From positions 1 to 41,011 of the forward strand of contig CAZPSA010000005.1 in assembly GCA_964589375.1 (NCBI GenBank): a DNA stretch of 41,011 nucleotides, read 5' to 3'. The stretch is from CAG-533 sp964589375. GTDB lineage: Bacteria; Bacillota_I; Bacilli_A; RF39; UBA660. Positions 1 through 9,284 of the stretch are shown here, one piece after another. Every line of letters starts with the position of its first letter. Within the stretch, counting starts at the first letter, position 1. Under the pieces are notes generated by a model. It had not been told where the DNA came from, did not search any database, and saw only the letters and a list, made by a program, of their open reading frames with translations. The position numbers were made by a program, and so were the translations under genes.

Positions 1-42
1 TCCTTCAATCAACTAGTAAAATTTTATCTTAGACACAGTTAA

Positions 43-73
43 TTGAAAAAGGTCGCCTAAATTATGGTATTAT
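43..73 (+). promoter_or_regulatory. Promoter of the transglutaminase-like gene
   Basis: An extended -10 element TGGTATTAT lies at 65-73, with a possible -35 TTGAAA at 43-48 (19-base spacer, slightly long). The start codon at 93 is only 20 bases after the -10, so the 5' leader should be very short, as at other genes in this window. Confidence 0.5.
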
Positions 74-92
74 TATGCTAATGGTGATTGTG

Positions 93-1700
93 ATGGACAA
101 CTATACAAAAGAACTCATTAATAAATATCCTTATTTAGAAAAAATGGCAGAAAACACTATATTTTTAACTGATGAAGAGAGTGAAATATTATTTAATGGT
201 AAACTTGATGAGGTTTATTTAGTAGAGAAGCTTCTTAGAGATAAAAGATATCAGAATTATTTACATAAATTATTTAGTGGTAGAATTGAAACTTTAGGGT
301 TAACTCATAGTGTTTATGGTTACACAAGTCATATAATAAGATTAACTAAGAAGAATATTATTGATTATATAAGTAATTTATTACAAATGAGTAATTATCA
401 TTTTTATAAAGAAGATTTAAAGGAGATAAGTAGATTAAAAAGGTTATTTTCTTATGATAAATTTGTAGATGATTATAAAGATAGAAGATTTAATATAGTT
501 GTTGAGGAAAATAGTTATAGTTTTGCTGGAAGTTTAATAATTAGTTTTTTAGAGCTTCCTTATAATAAATATAAAGATTTAATTAAGAATAATAGTAGTT
601 TTATGGGAATTCCTTTGGATGTAATGTTTTTTATTGTTAATTCTTTTTTTGTTGGTGATAATGGTAATTTACTTGATAGTTATTATTTTCCAGATGATAT
701 ACATGCTAGAATAATTAATATAGCTGAGTATGAGAATTATGATTTTGAGGCCGTTAATACGCATTTAAAAGATGAGTTATCTATAGTTGAAAAGATAAAG
801 CTATCACCTTCTTTGGAACAGGAAATAATGAATGGGGTAAGTGATGATTTGCCTTTACTTGATAAGGCGCTTTTTGTTTATATTAATATGTGTTATTTGT
901 TAACTTATAATGATGAGTATTATGCAGTTGAACAATTAGGGGAAGCAGTTATAAAACATAGAGATATTTCTTATATATCAGGTATTACTTTAGATAATAA
1001 TGAGGTAACTTGTTATGAATTTAATGCTATATATAGTTATATGCTTAGTAAGTTAGGTATTCATTTTAAAAATTATATATCAGATTATTCTAGTGGTTAT
1101 GGAGAAGGACATGAATATTTAACTTTTAGAGTTGGTAAGTTTTTAGTAGAGGCTGACTCTGTTACATCAATAATAAATGGGGATTTAGTTAATGTTAAAA
1201 TTAATCGGGGAATTGATGGACTTTTTTGTTACAATAAGAATGATGATACAGTTAATGAGTTTGAAAGTATTTTGAATAGAGTTATTTTAAAAGCTGAAGA
1301 GTTTCATAGTGGAAAGAAAAAATATAATTTAGTTGCTACTGATGTAATTGATTTAGATTATGAAGATTTTGATGTTTCTTTGGAAAAAAGAGTTCTTAGC
1401 ATGCTTAAATATATGGATTGTAGTAATTTAAAAGGGATAGCAGCTTTATCGTATTTACTTAAACTTAGAAAGCAAATATTTACTAAAGAGGAGCAAGAAT
1501 TTGTTAAGATTAGGTTGGTAAGAAATAATTTGCCTATAGATAATAGTAAAGAAGCTACGACTTTAGCAATAATTTCTATTTATACAAAAGAACCAATATA
1601 TATTTTGTATGAACCTAATAATCAAATGGCTAGAGTAAGTTATGATGATCTTAAATTGATGTTTAAAGATATGGAATTAGAGCATATTTATAAATCATAA
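93..1700 (+). CDS. Transglutaminase-like cysteine-domain protein, function unknown
   Basis: This 535-residue cytoplasmic-looking protein has no signal peptide or membrane segment. I chose ATG 93 rather than the in-frame ATGs at 75 and 81 because GGTGATT at 83-89 is placed to serve it, as in the pduL gene of this window. Residues about 290-370 look like a transglutaminase-like fold: a Cys in VTCYEFNAIYSYMLSKLGI (Cys307), a His in GHEYLTFRV (His340) and an Asp in LVEADSV (Asp355) have the order and spacing of the Cys-His-Asp triad of that superfamily. The N-terminal 280 residues match nothing I recognise. It stands alone, with the pheS promoter starting right after its stop. Substrate and role are unknown; the triad is an inference from local pattern, not from a full-length family match. 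No terminator is visible after it. Confidence 0.7.
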   Translation: MDNYTKELINKYPYLEKMAENTIFLTDEESEILFNGKLDEVYLVEKLLRDKRYQNYLHKLFSGRIETLGLTHSVYGYTSHIIRLTKKNIIDYISNLLQMSNYHFYKEDLKEISRLKRLFSYDKFVDDYKDRRFNIVVEENSYSFAGSLIISFLELPYNKYKDLIKNNSSFMGIPLDVMFFIVNSFFVGDNGNLLDSYYFPDDIHARIINIAEYENYDFEAVNTHLKDELSIVEKIKLSPSLEQEIMNGVSDDLPLLDKALFVYINMCYLLTYNDEYYAVEQLGEAVIKHRDISYISGITLDNNEVTCYEFNAIYSYMLSKLGIHFKNYISDYSSGYGEGHEYLTFRVGKFLVEADSVTSIINGDLVNVKINRGIDGLFCYNKNDDTVNEFESILNRVILKAEEFHSGKKKYNLVATDVIDLDYEDFDVSLEKRVLSMLKYMDCSNLKGIAALSYLLKLRKQIFTKEEQEFVKIRLVRNNLPIDNSKEATTLAIISIYTKEPIYILYEPNNQMARVSYDDLKLMFKDMELEHIYKS

Positions 1701-1704
1701 GGGA

Positions 1705-1734
1705 TTGACTATTTAGGGAGAAAAATGTTAGAAT
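1705..1734 (+). promoter_or_regulatory. Promoter of the pheS T-box leader
   Basis: The -35 TTGACT (1705-1710) and -10 TAGAAT (1729-1734) are separated by 18 bases, with an extended -10 TG at 1726-1727. Transcription would start near 1741, just ahead of the T-box stem I. Confidence 0.7.
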
Positions 1735-1740
1735 TTATCT

Positions 1741-1949
1741 TGTAATGCGAGGATTATATCTAAGTAGTTATTTAAAAATATTAAGAGAGTAAATATAAGT
1801 TGCTGGGAGTATTTATATATTAATTTAAGTAATGAATTTCAATATATGAGCATTAATCGTTTTGGAGCGTTAATCTATTAGAGAGCATGAAAATCATGAA
1901 GTAAGGTGGTACCGTGGCTTTTGTCACCCTTATATTTATGATTTTTTTT
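1741..1949 (+). promoter_or_regulatory. T-box riboswitch (tRNA-Phe sensing) controlling pheST
   Basis: This leader RNA senses uncharged tRNA-Phe and lets transcription continue into pheST when the tRNA is not aminoacylated. The T-box core AAGGTGGTACCGTG is at 1903-1916; its TGGT fits a tRNA acceptor end with discriminator A. Stem I can be drawn: 1767-1776 pairs with 1824-1833 (ten pairs including two G-U). The specifier loop follows with TTC (Phe) at 1838-1840 and an A after it; the overlapping TTT would also be Phe. The distal hairpin has AGAGAG (1784-1789) and GCTGGGAG (1802-1809), like the conserved distal loops of T-boxes. The terminator form pairs 1890-1897 (AAAATCAT) with 1938-1945 (ATGATTTT) around an inner AAGG/CCTT stem and ends in a T-run to 1949. 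Confidence 0.92.
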
Positions 1950-1973
1950 GTGGGAAAGGAAAGTTAGTAATTT

Positions 1974-2978
1974 ATGGAAGAAGAAGTTAAAAAGATAATT
2001 GAAGAGGCTAAAAATGAGGAAATAAAAACTGAAAATGATTATTTAAATATTAAGTCTAAGTATTTAAGTAAAAAGAGTAAGATTGTTTCGTTAATGGGTA
2101 CTATTAAGGATATGTCGGTGGAAGATAAGAAGAAGTATGGACCGATATTGAATAATGTAAAAAAAGAGTTAGAAATGATTATAACGGATAAATATAATCT
2201 GGCTATGAATAGGGCTTTTAAGTTTGATTTTGATCCGACTGAGCCAGTAAAAAAACAGGGCGGTTCTCTTCATCCAGTTACGATTGTAGGTAGGGAAGTA
2301 ACAAATATATTAAAAAATATGGGTTTTATTATTATGTCAGGACCAGAGATGGATACTGAGTATTATAATTTTGAAGCATTAAATATTCCTAAAACACACC
2401 CTGCTCGAGATATGCAAGATACGTACTGGCTTGATAATGGGAAACTTTTGCGAACTCAAACAAGTACCCTTCAAATAAGAGGAATGCAAAAATATGGGGC
2501 ACCAATTAAACTTTGTGCTCCAGGAAGATGTTTTAGAAATGAGGATTTAGATGCTTGTCATGAGAATACGTTTTTTCAATTAGAGGGAATGGTTGTTGAT
2601 GAAAATATTTCGATAAGTAATTTAATATATACTATGGAAGGTATGCTTAAAGAAGTGTTTAAGAAAGATGTTAAGGTTCGTTTAAGACCGGGTTTCTTTC
2701 CATTTACAGAACCAGGATTTGAGCTTGATTGTTCGTGTACTATATGTGATGGTAAAGGGTGTCCAACTTGTAAAAATTCTGGTTGGTTAGAGCTTTGTCC
2801 ATGTGGTATGATTCACCCTAATGTGTTAAATGAGTGTGGGATTAATTCAAATAAGTATTCAGGATTTGCCTTCGGATTAGGACTTACGAGATTAGCAATG
2901 ATGAAATATAAAATTAATGATATTAGAATTTTAAATTCGGGTGATTTAAGATATTTAGAGGATTTTAATGTGAGGTAG
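1974..2978 (+). CDS. pheS: Phenylalanine-tRNA ligase alpha subunit
   Basis: PheS is the catalytic subunit of the alpha2-beta2 enzyme that charges tRNA-Phe with phenylalanine in the cytoplasm. The 334 residues are the usual length. The order is an N-terminal helical arm (about 1-85), then the class II core with GGSLHPVT, motif 2 RCFRNEDLDACHENTFFQLEG (from about residue 185) and motif 3 GFAFGLGLTRLAM (about 297-309). A cysteine-rich insert at about residues 252-276 (CSCTICDGKGCPTCKNSGW, then LCPCG) resembles the putative zinc-binding insert seen in many bacterial PheS proteins, here with extra cysteines. AAAGGAAAG at 1956-1964 is the ribosome-binding site. It is expressed from the T-box leader and is followed by pheT after only two bases. 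Confidence 0.97.
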   Translation: MEEEVKKIIEEAKNEEIKTENDYLNIKSKYLSKKSKIVSLMGTIKDMSVEDKKKYGPILNNVKKELEMIITDKYNLAMNRAFKFDFDPTEPVKKQGGSLHPVTIVGREVTNILKNMGFIIMSGPEMDTEYYNFEALNIPKTHPARDMQDTYWLDNGKLLRTQTSTLQIRGMQKYGAPIKLCAPGRCFRNEDLDACHENTFFQLEGMVVDENISISNLIYTMEGMLKEVFKKDVKVRLRPGFFPFTEPGFELDCSCTICDGKGCPTCKNSGWLELCPCGMIHPNVLNECGINSNKYSGFAFGLGLTRLAMMKYKINDIRILNSGDLRYLEDFNVR

Positions 2979-2980
2979 TT

Positions 2981-5314
2981 ATGAAGATATCATGTAATAT
3001 ATTAAAGAAACATATTAAAAATAGTGAAGATATTGATTTTTTGAAAGTTTGGGATAAGTTTACAATTAGAACAGCTGAGGTTGAAGGCGTAGAAGCAAAA
3101 GGCCTAGACTTTGAGGGCGTTGTAACGGCTAAAATTATTGAGTGTGAAAATCATCCCAAATCAGAAAAGTTACATATATTAAAGGTTGATGCTGGGAGTG
3201 AAATATTACAGATTGTATGTGGGGCTCCTAATGTTAGAGTAGGACTTATTAGTGCTCTTGTTAAAGTTAATGGATGTATTGGCGAGATGAAAATTACCGA
3301 AAGACCACTTTTGGGTGTTACTTCTTATGGTATGATGTGTTCTGGTAAGGAACTAGGAATATCTGATGATCATAGTGGGATTTTAGAACTTCCTTTAGAT
3401 ACACCGGTGGGGGTAGATTTTAAAGAACTTTTTCCAGTAAAAGATATTATTGTTGAAATAGATAATAAGTCATTAACTCATAGACCTGATTTATGGGGGC
3501 ATTATGGAATTGCGAGAGAAATAGCGGCAATTACTAATCATGAGCTTTTACCTTTAGAACTTTTTGAAGGTAATGGTAATGGGGAAAAACTTAATATTAA
3601 AATTAATAATCCTGATCTTTGTTATAGATATGTTGGAACTAAGATGAGTGGTATATTTAATAATAATACTCCGATGTGGTTACAAATATTTTTGTATTAT
3701 GCGGGGATGAGAAGTATTGATTTGTTAGTTGATTTAACAAATTATATAATGCTTGAGCTTGGCCAACCTATGCATGCTTTTGATAGTAGGGTTGTAAATG
3801 ATATTGAGATAGGTTTAGCTTCTAGAGGGGATACTTATGTTACGTTAGATGGTGTGCAAAGAAATCTAAGTAATGAAGACTTAATGATTAAAAATGGTGG
3901 TAAATATTTTGCAATTGCGGGAGTGATGGGAGGACTTGATAGTGAGATCGTAGCGGATACTAATTCAATAGTTCTTGAAAGTGCTTGTTTTGAGGCTTCA
4001 ACAATTAGAAAAAGTGCAATCAGATTAGGTTTAAGAACAGAAGCAAGTAGTCGTTATGAAAAAAGCTTAGATCCTAATTTAGCTATGATTGGGACAAGAA
4101 GATTTATTAAACTTTTGCAAGAAGAAAATCCAAATTTTGTGTTAGATACTGATATTACTGATGTTTATCCTACAAAGCAGGATGAAAATGTTATTGAGTT
4201 AGAGAAGTCTTATCTATATAAATATATGGGGTTTGATATTGATGATAAGGTTGTTATTGATATCTTAACTTCTTTAGAGTTTAAAGTAGAAAATAAATTA
4301 GATAAGTTTATTGTAACTGCTCCAACTTTTAGATCAACAAAAGATATTACTATTGCTGCAGATATAATAGAAGAAATATCAAGAATGTATGGGTATGAGA
4401 ATTTTAGTCATGTTCCTTTAAAAATGGATTTAACATTTAAAAATCCGGAAATAACATATGATTTGGAATATGAAGTTAAGAATTTTTTAGCTACAAAATA
4501 TAATATGAATGAAATACATAGTTATTTATGGAATAAAAGTTCTTTCTTAAAAAGAATTAATGTGGATATAGATAATACTAAGTTATTAGGTAAAAGTGAA
4601 GATAATATATTAAGAGATAGTTTAACTTTAAGTTTGCTTGAAAATGCTAGTGTTAATGTTAATAACTATGAAGAAATAAACATTTTTGAAATAGGAACTA
4701 CTATAGTTAATAATGAGACTGAGAGACATTTAGGAATAGTTAGTATGATTAATCTTGATGAGGTTAAAGTTAAGTATTATGAATTAAAATCCGTTATATA
4801 TAATATTTTTAAAGAACTTAAGAATATTGATGTTTCTTTTGAAAAGGTAGTTTTAAAAGATTATTATAATAATGATTATTCTTTAAGTATTAGATATGGT
4901 GATAAGGTTTTAGGATATATAACAATTTTTGATAATAGAGTTAGTTCTAGTATAGTTAAAAAGAAGGCTTTTGTGGGAGTAGATATTGATTTTGGTATGT
5001 TTGAGGAGCTTGATTTAAATACATATGTTTATGAAGATATTAGTAAGTATCCAACGACTAATCTTGATTATACAGTTAATGTTTCTAATGATATGAGTTA
5101 TGAAAAATTTGATAAAATTGTTAAAGGATATGATAATAAATTAATTTTAAAAAGAGAATTAATTGATATATTTAAAAATGATGATTTAAAGAAAATAACA
5201 ATTAGATTTAAGGTAGGATCTAAGGATGGAACTTTAACTAGTGAAAAGTTAGATGATTTTAAGAATTCATTTATTAGTTATATTGAAGATAATGGATTAA
5301 ACATCACTTTATAG
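2981..5314 (+). CDS. pheT: Phenylalanine-tRNA ligase beta subunit
   Basis: PheT is the tRNA-binding and editing subunit, partner of PheS. The 777 residues are slightly short for the family (about 800). Domains in order: the EMAP/YtpR-like tRNA-binding OB domain (about 39-150, with HPKSEKLHILKVD), the B3/4 editing domain (about 205-370), the B5 domain (about 395-470), the catalytically inactive core, and the C-terminal ferredoxin-fold anticodon-binding domain (about 685-777, starting near YPTTNLDYTVNV). GAGGTAG at 2972-2978 overlaps the pheS stop and serves ATG 2981, so the pair is translationally coupled and shares T-box control. Its last codons lie in the first copy of an 18-base duplication that builds the terminator. 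Confidence 0.97.
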   Translation: MKISCNILKKHIKNSEDIDFLKVWDKFTIRTAEVEGVEAKGLDFEGVVTAKIIECENHPKSEKLHILKVDAGSEILQIVCGAPNVRVGLISALVKVNGCIGEMKITERPLLGVTSYGMMCSGKELGISDDHSGILELPLDTPVGVDFKELFPVKDIIVEIDNKSLTHRPDLWGHYGIAREIAAITNHELLPLELFEGNGNGEKLNIKINNPDLCYRYVGTKMSGIFNNNTPMWLQIFLYYAGMRSIDLLVDLTNYIMLELGQPMHAFDSRVVNDIEIGLASRGDTYVTLDGVQRNLSNEDLMIKNGGKYFAIAGVMGGLDSEIVADTNSIVLESACFEASTIRKSAIRLGLRTEASSRYEKSLDPNLAMIGTRRFIKLLQEENPNFVLDTDITDVYPTKQDENVIELEKSYLYKYMGFDIDDKVVIDILTSLEFKVENKLDKFIVTAPTFRSTKDITIAADIIEEISRMYGYENFSHVPLKMDLTFKNPEITYDLEYEVKNFLATKYNMNEIHSYLWNKSSFLKRINVDIDNTKLLGKSEDNILRDSLTLSLLENASVNVNNYEEINIFEIGTTIVNNETERHLGIVSMINLDEVKVKYYELKSVIYNIFKELKNIDVSFEKVVLKDYYNNDYSLSIRYGDKVLGYITIFDNRVSSSIVKKKAFVGVDIDFGMFEELDLNTYVYEDISKYPTTNLDYTVNVSNDMSYEKFDKIVKGYDNKLILKRELIDIFKNDDLKKITIRFKVGSKDGTLTSEKLDDFKNSFISYIEDNGLNITL

Positions 5315-5335
5315 TGAAAACATCACTTTATAGTG
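5299..5335 (+). repeat. 18-base tandem duplication at the end of pheT
   Basis: AAACATCACTTTATAGTG occurs at 5299-5316 and again, exactly, at 5318-5335 (period 19). The first copy contains the final pheT codons and the TAG stop at 5312-5314; the second forms most of the terminator hairpin. Confidence 0.9.
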
Positions 5336-5343
5336 GTGTTTTT
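5319..5343 (+). terminator. Rho-independent terminator of pheST
   Basis: AACATCACT (5319-5327) pairs with AGTGGTGTT (5332-5340) in nine pairs with one G-U, loop TTAT, and the T-run extends to 5343. Confidence 0.8.
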
Positions 5344-5376
5344 AAATTTAGGAGACTTTTTATTTTAGGAAAAATA

Positions 5377-5385
5377 TGGTATTCT
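5377..5385 (+). promoter_or_regulatory. Extended -10 promoter of the 1,290-residue protein gene
   Basis: TGGTATTCT at 5377-5385 fits an extended -10 box; I see no good -35. The GTG start is 27 bases after it. Confidence 0.4.
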
Positions 5386-5411
5386 AGTTGTAAGATAAGG
5401 TGTGTTTATTT

Positions 5412-8400
5412 GTGGATGAGAGAATTAATGAATTAAGGTTAAAGATTAGAAATAAAGAAATAAATGATTTTACGGCTGATGATAATATTCTTATACAGGA
5501 AAATCCAGACTTAATGAAAGAGTACTTGCATGTTATTGCAGAAAGCAAGGAATTGTGGGATGGTCTATTTGGTGGTTTTCCAGATATTGATACATTAAAT
5601 ATCTTATATGGGAACTTGTCAGTTGATGAATTTAATGATTTTCTAGTTGAATATTTTGAATATGGTATTTCTAAAGGGGAATTTAGGTCTTTTATAACTG
5701 ATGATGATATTTACTGGATACATTTTGATTTAAAGGATGAAACTGAGCAAAAAATAAGGGAGATTATACGTTTACATAATGAAAGAATTATGAATGCATC
5801 TTCTATAGAAGTTAATTTATCTAAATTAAAACAATTAATTGCATCGAAACGATTTGATATTATTTCTAAATGTACTTGTACATTAGATGTTATTTTGGGG
5901 TTAGGTGATGAAGAAGTTACTGAGTTATTAGAAAACTTTCCTTTTGAAAAATATGATACGCCTTTGTTTTTTGCATATTTTGCTGAAAAACTATTGCCTT
6001 ATTTTGAAAAGCTTTCTTTAGTTACTTTAACTGAATGTATAACTAGCTATGATAATTCATGGATTGATATGGCTAAAGCTAAGAATATTTATTTAAATAA
6101 AATTATAACTACGAAATATGATATGCCAACCTTTAATGGTAAAATAATGAATGCATTTTTCGCTTTTAATACTATATACCCGGAAATAGCAAAAATTGCA
6201 GTTAATAATAATATAATGGATTTTGCATCAAGTTATTATTATTATTTTCCTGCTGAAAAGGAAATGTGTGTAAGTAAGTTAGAACAAATTATTGAAAATA
6301 TAAAAGTTCAAGATTGGGGATTTTTGTGGGAAATAATTAAGCAAGAAGATAGGCTGATTGATGCAATGATTAATAATGGTTATTTAGGGTATATATTGAG
6401 TAAAGACGACTTTGACAAAATTGATGATAAAACCAATCTAATAATTGATAATTTGAATAATAATCCTAAATATGCTGATGTTACTGAGCTTAGTGTAAGT
6501 CTTCTTTCTACAAATATTAATTTTATAAAAGAAATACTTAGAATTGGTAAAATTAAAGTATTGAAAGTTTTAGGTTCTAAATATGATGATGATATAGTTA
6601 TTAATCTGCAAAAAGAATTCCCAGATGTCTTTATTCGCCCTATTTTAGTATCTGCAAATTTAGCTTGTGATATGATTATTACGCTACTTAATGTTAAGAA
6701 TTATGATGGTATTTCTTATTATTTGTCTCATGTTTTAGATTTGGATTTTCTTTTGGATTATAAAGAAGCAGTCTTAGATGCTTTAAAAAATGGTAGTAAT
6801 TTTGCAAGGAAATTACTTAATGCTAATTTTAGTTTTATTCTTTCGGTTCCTGAATTTTTAGAGTTCTATACTAATGATGAAAAAATAAAAGAAATGTTTT
6901 TCGCGGATTTTGAAAATTATCTTATTCATAATACTAAAAGAACGATAAATCAATTAAAACAAAATCCGGAAGCTTATAGAGTTGCTAAAGAATATTTTAT
7001 TAATAGTGCAAAGGTTAATATTAATAATTATAATAAATTAGAGGCCAGATATGGAATTGGAGTTATTAGTTATTTATTTAATGAAAATATGGTTGATGCC
7101 TTAAATTTAGATGAGAATGTGTTTGATAGGCTTCTTAGTTTATTTTCGACAAGTGAGTATACTTTAAGTGATTTAGAAAGTTCTTATGATGCGATAAAAC
7201 AGTATAAGTTTTCAAACCTAAACCCAGATATAGTTAATGTTTTTTCTCATATTATGCACAACCTTGATGGGGATTATTTACTATATACTGATGAAGTGTG
7301 GAAAAGGCTTGATGATAATTTCTTTAAGAAGATAAAGGATTTGCCAGATGGTTATGCGAAAGAGAATGCTAAAACGTTTCTTGAGTTTGTAATTAGTCGA
7401 ATTAAGAACTGTGATGATTTTGAAAGAGAAAAATATGTAAGTATGCTTCATAGTATAACGGATTATTATATAATTAAGTGCCGAGAAGAATACCGAGAAA
7501 AGTATAGTATTTTTACAGATTTAGATTTGGATTATGAATATGATGAGAAGAGTTTAAAAGATAATTTTCTAAAAAGTTTACTTAAGAAATCGTATGCTGT
7601 TATAGTTAATTATGGAGATGGAAAAGAAGAAAGCTTAGATAATTTATTAGTAATGAATTTAATTAATTATGGTTTGAGTGAAGAGTTAGCTAAAGCTTTA
7701 GTTAATTATGCGAATAATAGTGAAAGTATTACAAATCCAAATAATGAGATATTGACTAACTATAGGTACCTTATAAAGGCGATGCAAAATATTGCAGCAT
7801 CTAGTAATGATAAGATTTTTAGTACTGAATATATGAAAAGTCATTTAGATGCTGGAACGCAAGATAAGTTGCGAAAAAAATATTATTTATGTTCTACTGA
7901 AAATGATCCGCTTGAATTGATGGGACAATTAAATATCGGCAATTTAACTAAAAATGTGCTTGATAATGATGAAGTATATGGTTCTTTAAAAAGCATTATG
8001 TCAAAGATGAAATTAGATAAAATACCTAGTAAGCTAAGTGATTTTATAAATAATTCTAATTATGATTTTACGAAAAGTACAAGTGGATTAGCTGCTTTCA
8101 TATCTTATTATAATACTGTTTATGAACGTAAGAAGAAAGCTATGATGGCTAGTGGGGAAGATGCAGCTAAAATTCACTTTAGTTTACCAGAAGTATTTAT
8201 TAATGGCGAAGCACTTATAGCGATTTCTTCCATTTACTTGCAAATTTTAGGCGATGAAGATGCTAATTTAATAAAGACTAATCCAGGACCAAATAGCGCC
8301 ACGCGCAAAACGCAAAATAATGAACGCTTAAAAGAGGCTGTAGAGTTAACTAAAACCCTATTTAACAAGCGTGAGGTAACTATTCCAACGTTTAATGAAG

Positions 8401-9284
8401 TTTTAAATTTAGATGGTGGAAAATCACTAAGAGTTATTGTGGGCAATTTTAATCACCCTAGTAATCTTACGCATGGAGAAAGAACGGGTGCTTGCATGAG
8501 AATTGGAGGCGCAGGTGAAAGTTTATTTGATTTTGCTATTTATGATAAAAATGGTTTTCATATTAGATTTGAAGATCCTGTAACTGGTGAATATATTTCG
8601 AGAGTAACTGGGTTTAGAAATGGTAATACGGTATTTTTAAATGAATTAAGAAATAGTTGTAATGCAGAAAAATATAGTGATTTAGATGTTGTAAATGCTT
8701 GCAAAGTAGCTTCTTCTAAGTTAATTGAAATGAGTGAAAAGAGTGCTTCTAGGATTGATAATGTTGTTGTTCATAATGCTTATGCAATGACCGAGAGTAA
8801 AGATTCATTTATCTCTTTAGGAGTTAGTAATATTAAAGAAGGATTATCTAATTTTTATTCAGATGTTAGCTCAGTGGTAAAAATACTTGCGACTACGACA
8901 AAAGATGGCAAATTTGCGCCAGTAAATTTTGATAAAAGTAAGGTTCCATCATATATGCCAGCTAGAGAAATACCTAAGGTTTTTAATGGTGCTAATGCAC
9001 TTGGGATGATTAGCCGCGTTTATTCAGTTAAAAGATTACTTGCAGGAGATAATTTAGAAGATATTGAGCTAATTTATCTTGATATAAAGTATGCAATTGT
9101 AAGTAAAGACTGGTACGTTTATGTTGATAATGATGGGGTTATTCACAAGGATTTAATTGATATAGATCCACGAGCAAAAGATGAGTTATTTGAGGCGGTT
9201 ATGGAAGTAGAAAAAAATCTTGGGAGTATTATGGAAACTGATAAGGAGGATGTATATGGATTACCGAGAAAGAAAAGTAATTAA
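5412..9284 (+). CDS. Large protein of unknown function (1,290 residues)
   Basis: I do not recognise this protein. The start is GTG 5412, served by AAGGTG at 5397-5402; the earlier GTG at 5400 lies inside that ribosome-binding site. It has no signal peptide, and no convincing membrane segment or repeat. The first roughly 950 residues are acidic, mostly helical by composition and full of Asn, Asp, Leu and Ile. A distinct, better-ordered island lies at about residues 1018-1085: GERTGACMRIGG, GFHIRFEDPVTGEYI, then VTGFRNGNTVFLNELR, with one Cys and one His that could be functional. The remainder (about 1090-1290) is again alpha/beta. Residue layout of the island faintly recalls PcfJ-like proteins (Cys followed by Gly-Gly, then a strand, then a Gly/Asn turn), but I would not assign it. 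The following small OB gene starts inside its 3' end, so the two are probably co-translated. Confidence 0.8.
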   Translation: MDERINELRLKIRNKEINDFTADDNILIQENPDLMKEYLHVIAESKELWDGLFGGFPDIDTLNILYGNLSVDEFNDFLVEYFEYGISKGEFRSFITDDDIYWIHFDLKDETEQKIREIIRLHNERIMNASSIEVNLSKLKQLIASKRFDIISKCTCTLDVILGLGDEEVTELLENFPFEKYDTPLFFAYFAEKLLPYFEKLSLVTLTECITSYDNSWIDMAKAKNIYLNKIITTKYDMPTFNGKIMNAFFAFNTIYPEIAKIAVNNNIMDFASSYYYYFPAEKEMCVSKLEQIIENIKVQDWGFLWEIIKQEDRLIDAMINNGYLGYILSKDDFDKIDDKTNLIIDNLNNNPKYADVTELSVSLLSTNINFIKEILRIGKIKVLKVLGSKYDDDIVINLQKEFPDVFIRPILVSANLACDMIITLLNVKNYDGISYYLSHVLDLDFLLDYKEAVLDALKNGSNFARKLLNANFSFILSVPEFLEFYTNDEKIKEMFFADFENYLIHNTKRTINQLKQNPEAYRVAKEYFINSAKVNINNYNKLEARYGIGVISYLFNENMVDALNLDENVFDRLLSLFSTSEYTLSDLESSYDAIKQYKFSNLNPDIVNVFSHIMHNLDGDYLLYTDEVWKRLDDNFFKKIKDLPDGYAKENAKTFLEFVISRIKNCDDFEREKYVSMLHSITDYYIIKCREEYREKYSIFTDLDLDYEYDEKSLKDNFLKSLLKKSYAVIVNYGDGKEESLDNLLVMNLINYGLSEELAKALVNYANNSESITNPNNEILTNYRYLIKAMQNIAASSNDKIFSTEYMKSHLDAGTQDKLRKKYYLCSTENDPLELMGQLNIGNLTKNVLDNDEVYGSLKSIMSKMKLDKIPSKLSDFINNSNYDFTKSTSGLAAFISYYNTVYERKKKAMMASGEDAAKIHFSLPEVFINGEALIAISSIYLQILGDEDANLIKTNPGPNSATRKTQNNERLKEAVELTKTLFNKREVTIPTFNEVLNLDGGKSLRVIVGNFNHPSNLTHGERTGACMRIGGAGESLFDFAIYDKNGFHIRFEDPVTGEYISRVTGFRNGNTVFLNELRNSCNAEKYSDLDVVNACKVASSKLIEMSEKSASRIDNVVVHNAYAMTESKDSFISLGVSNIKEGLSNFYSDVSSVVKILATTTKDGKFAPVNFDKSKVPSYMPAREIPKVFNGANALGMISRVYSVKRLLAGDNLEDIELIYLDIKYAIVSKDWYVYVDNDGVIHKDLIDIDPRAKDELFEAVMEVEKNLGSIMETDKEDVYGLPRKKSN

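Noticed and set aside
8234..8446. 70-residue minus-strand open frame inside the 1,290-residue gene
   Set aside because: Shadow frame within a long plus-strand gene; composition typical of antisense translation.
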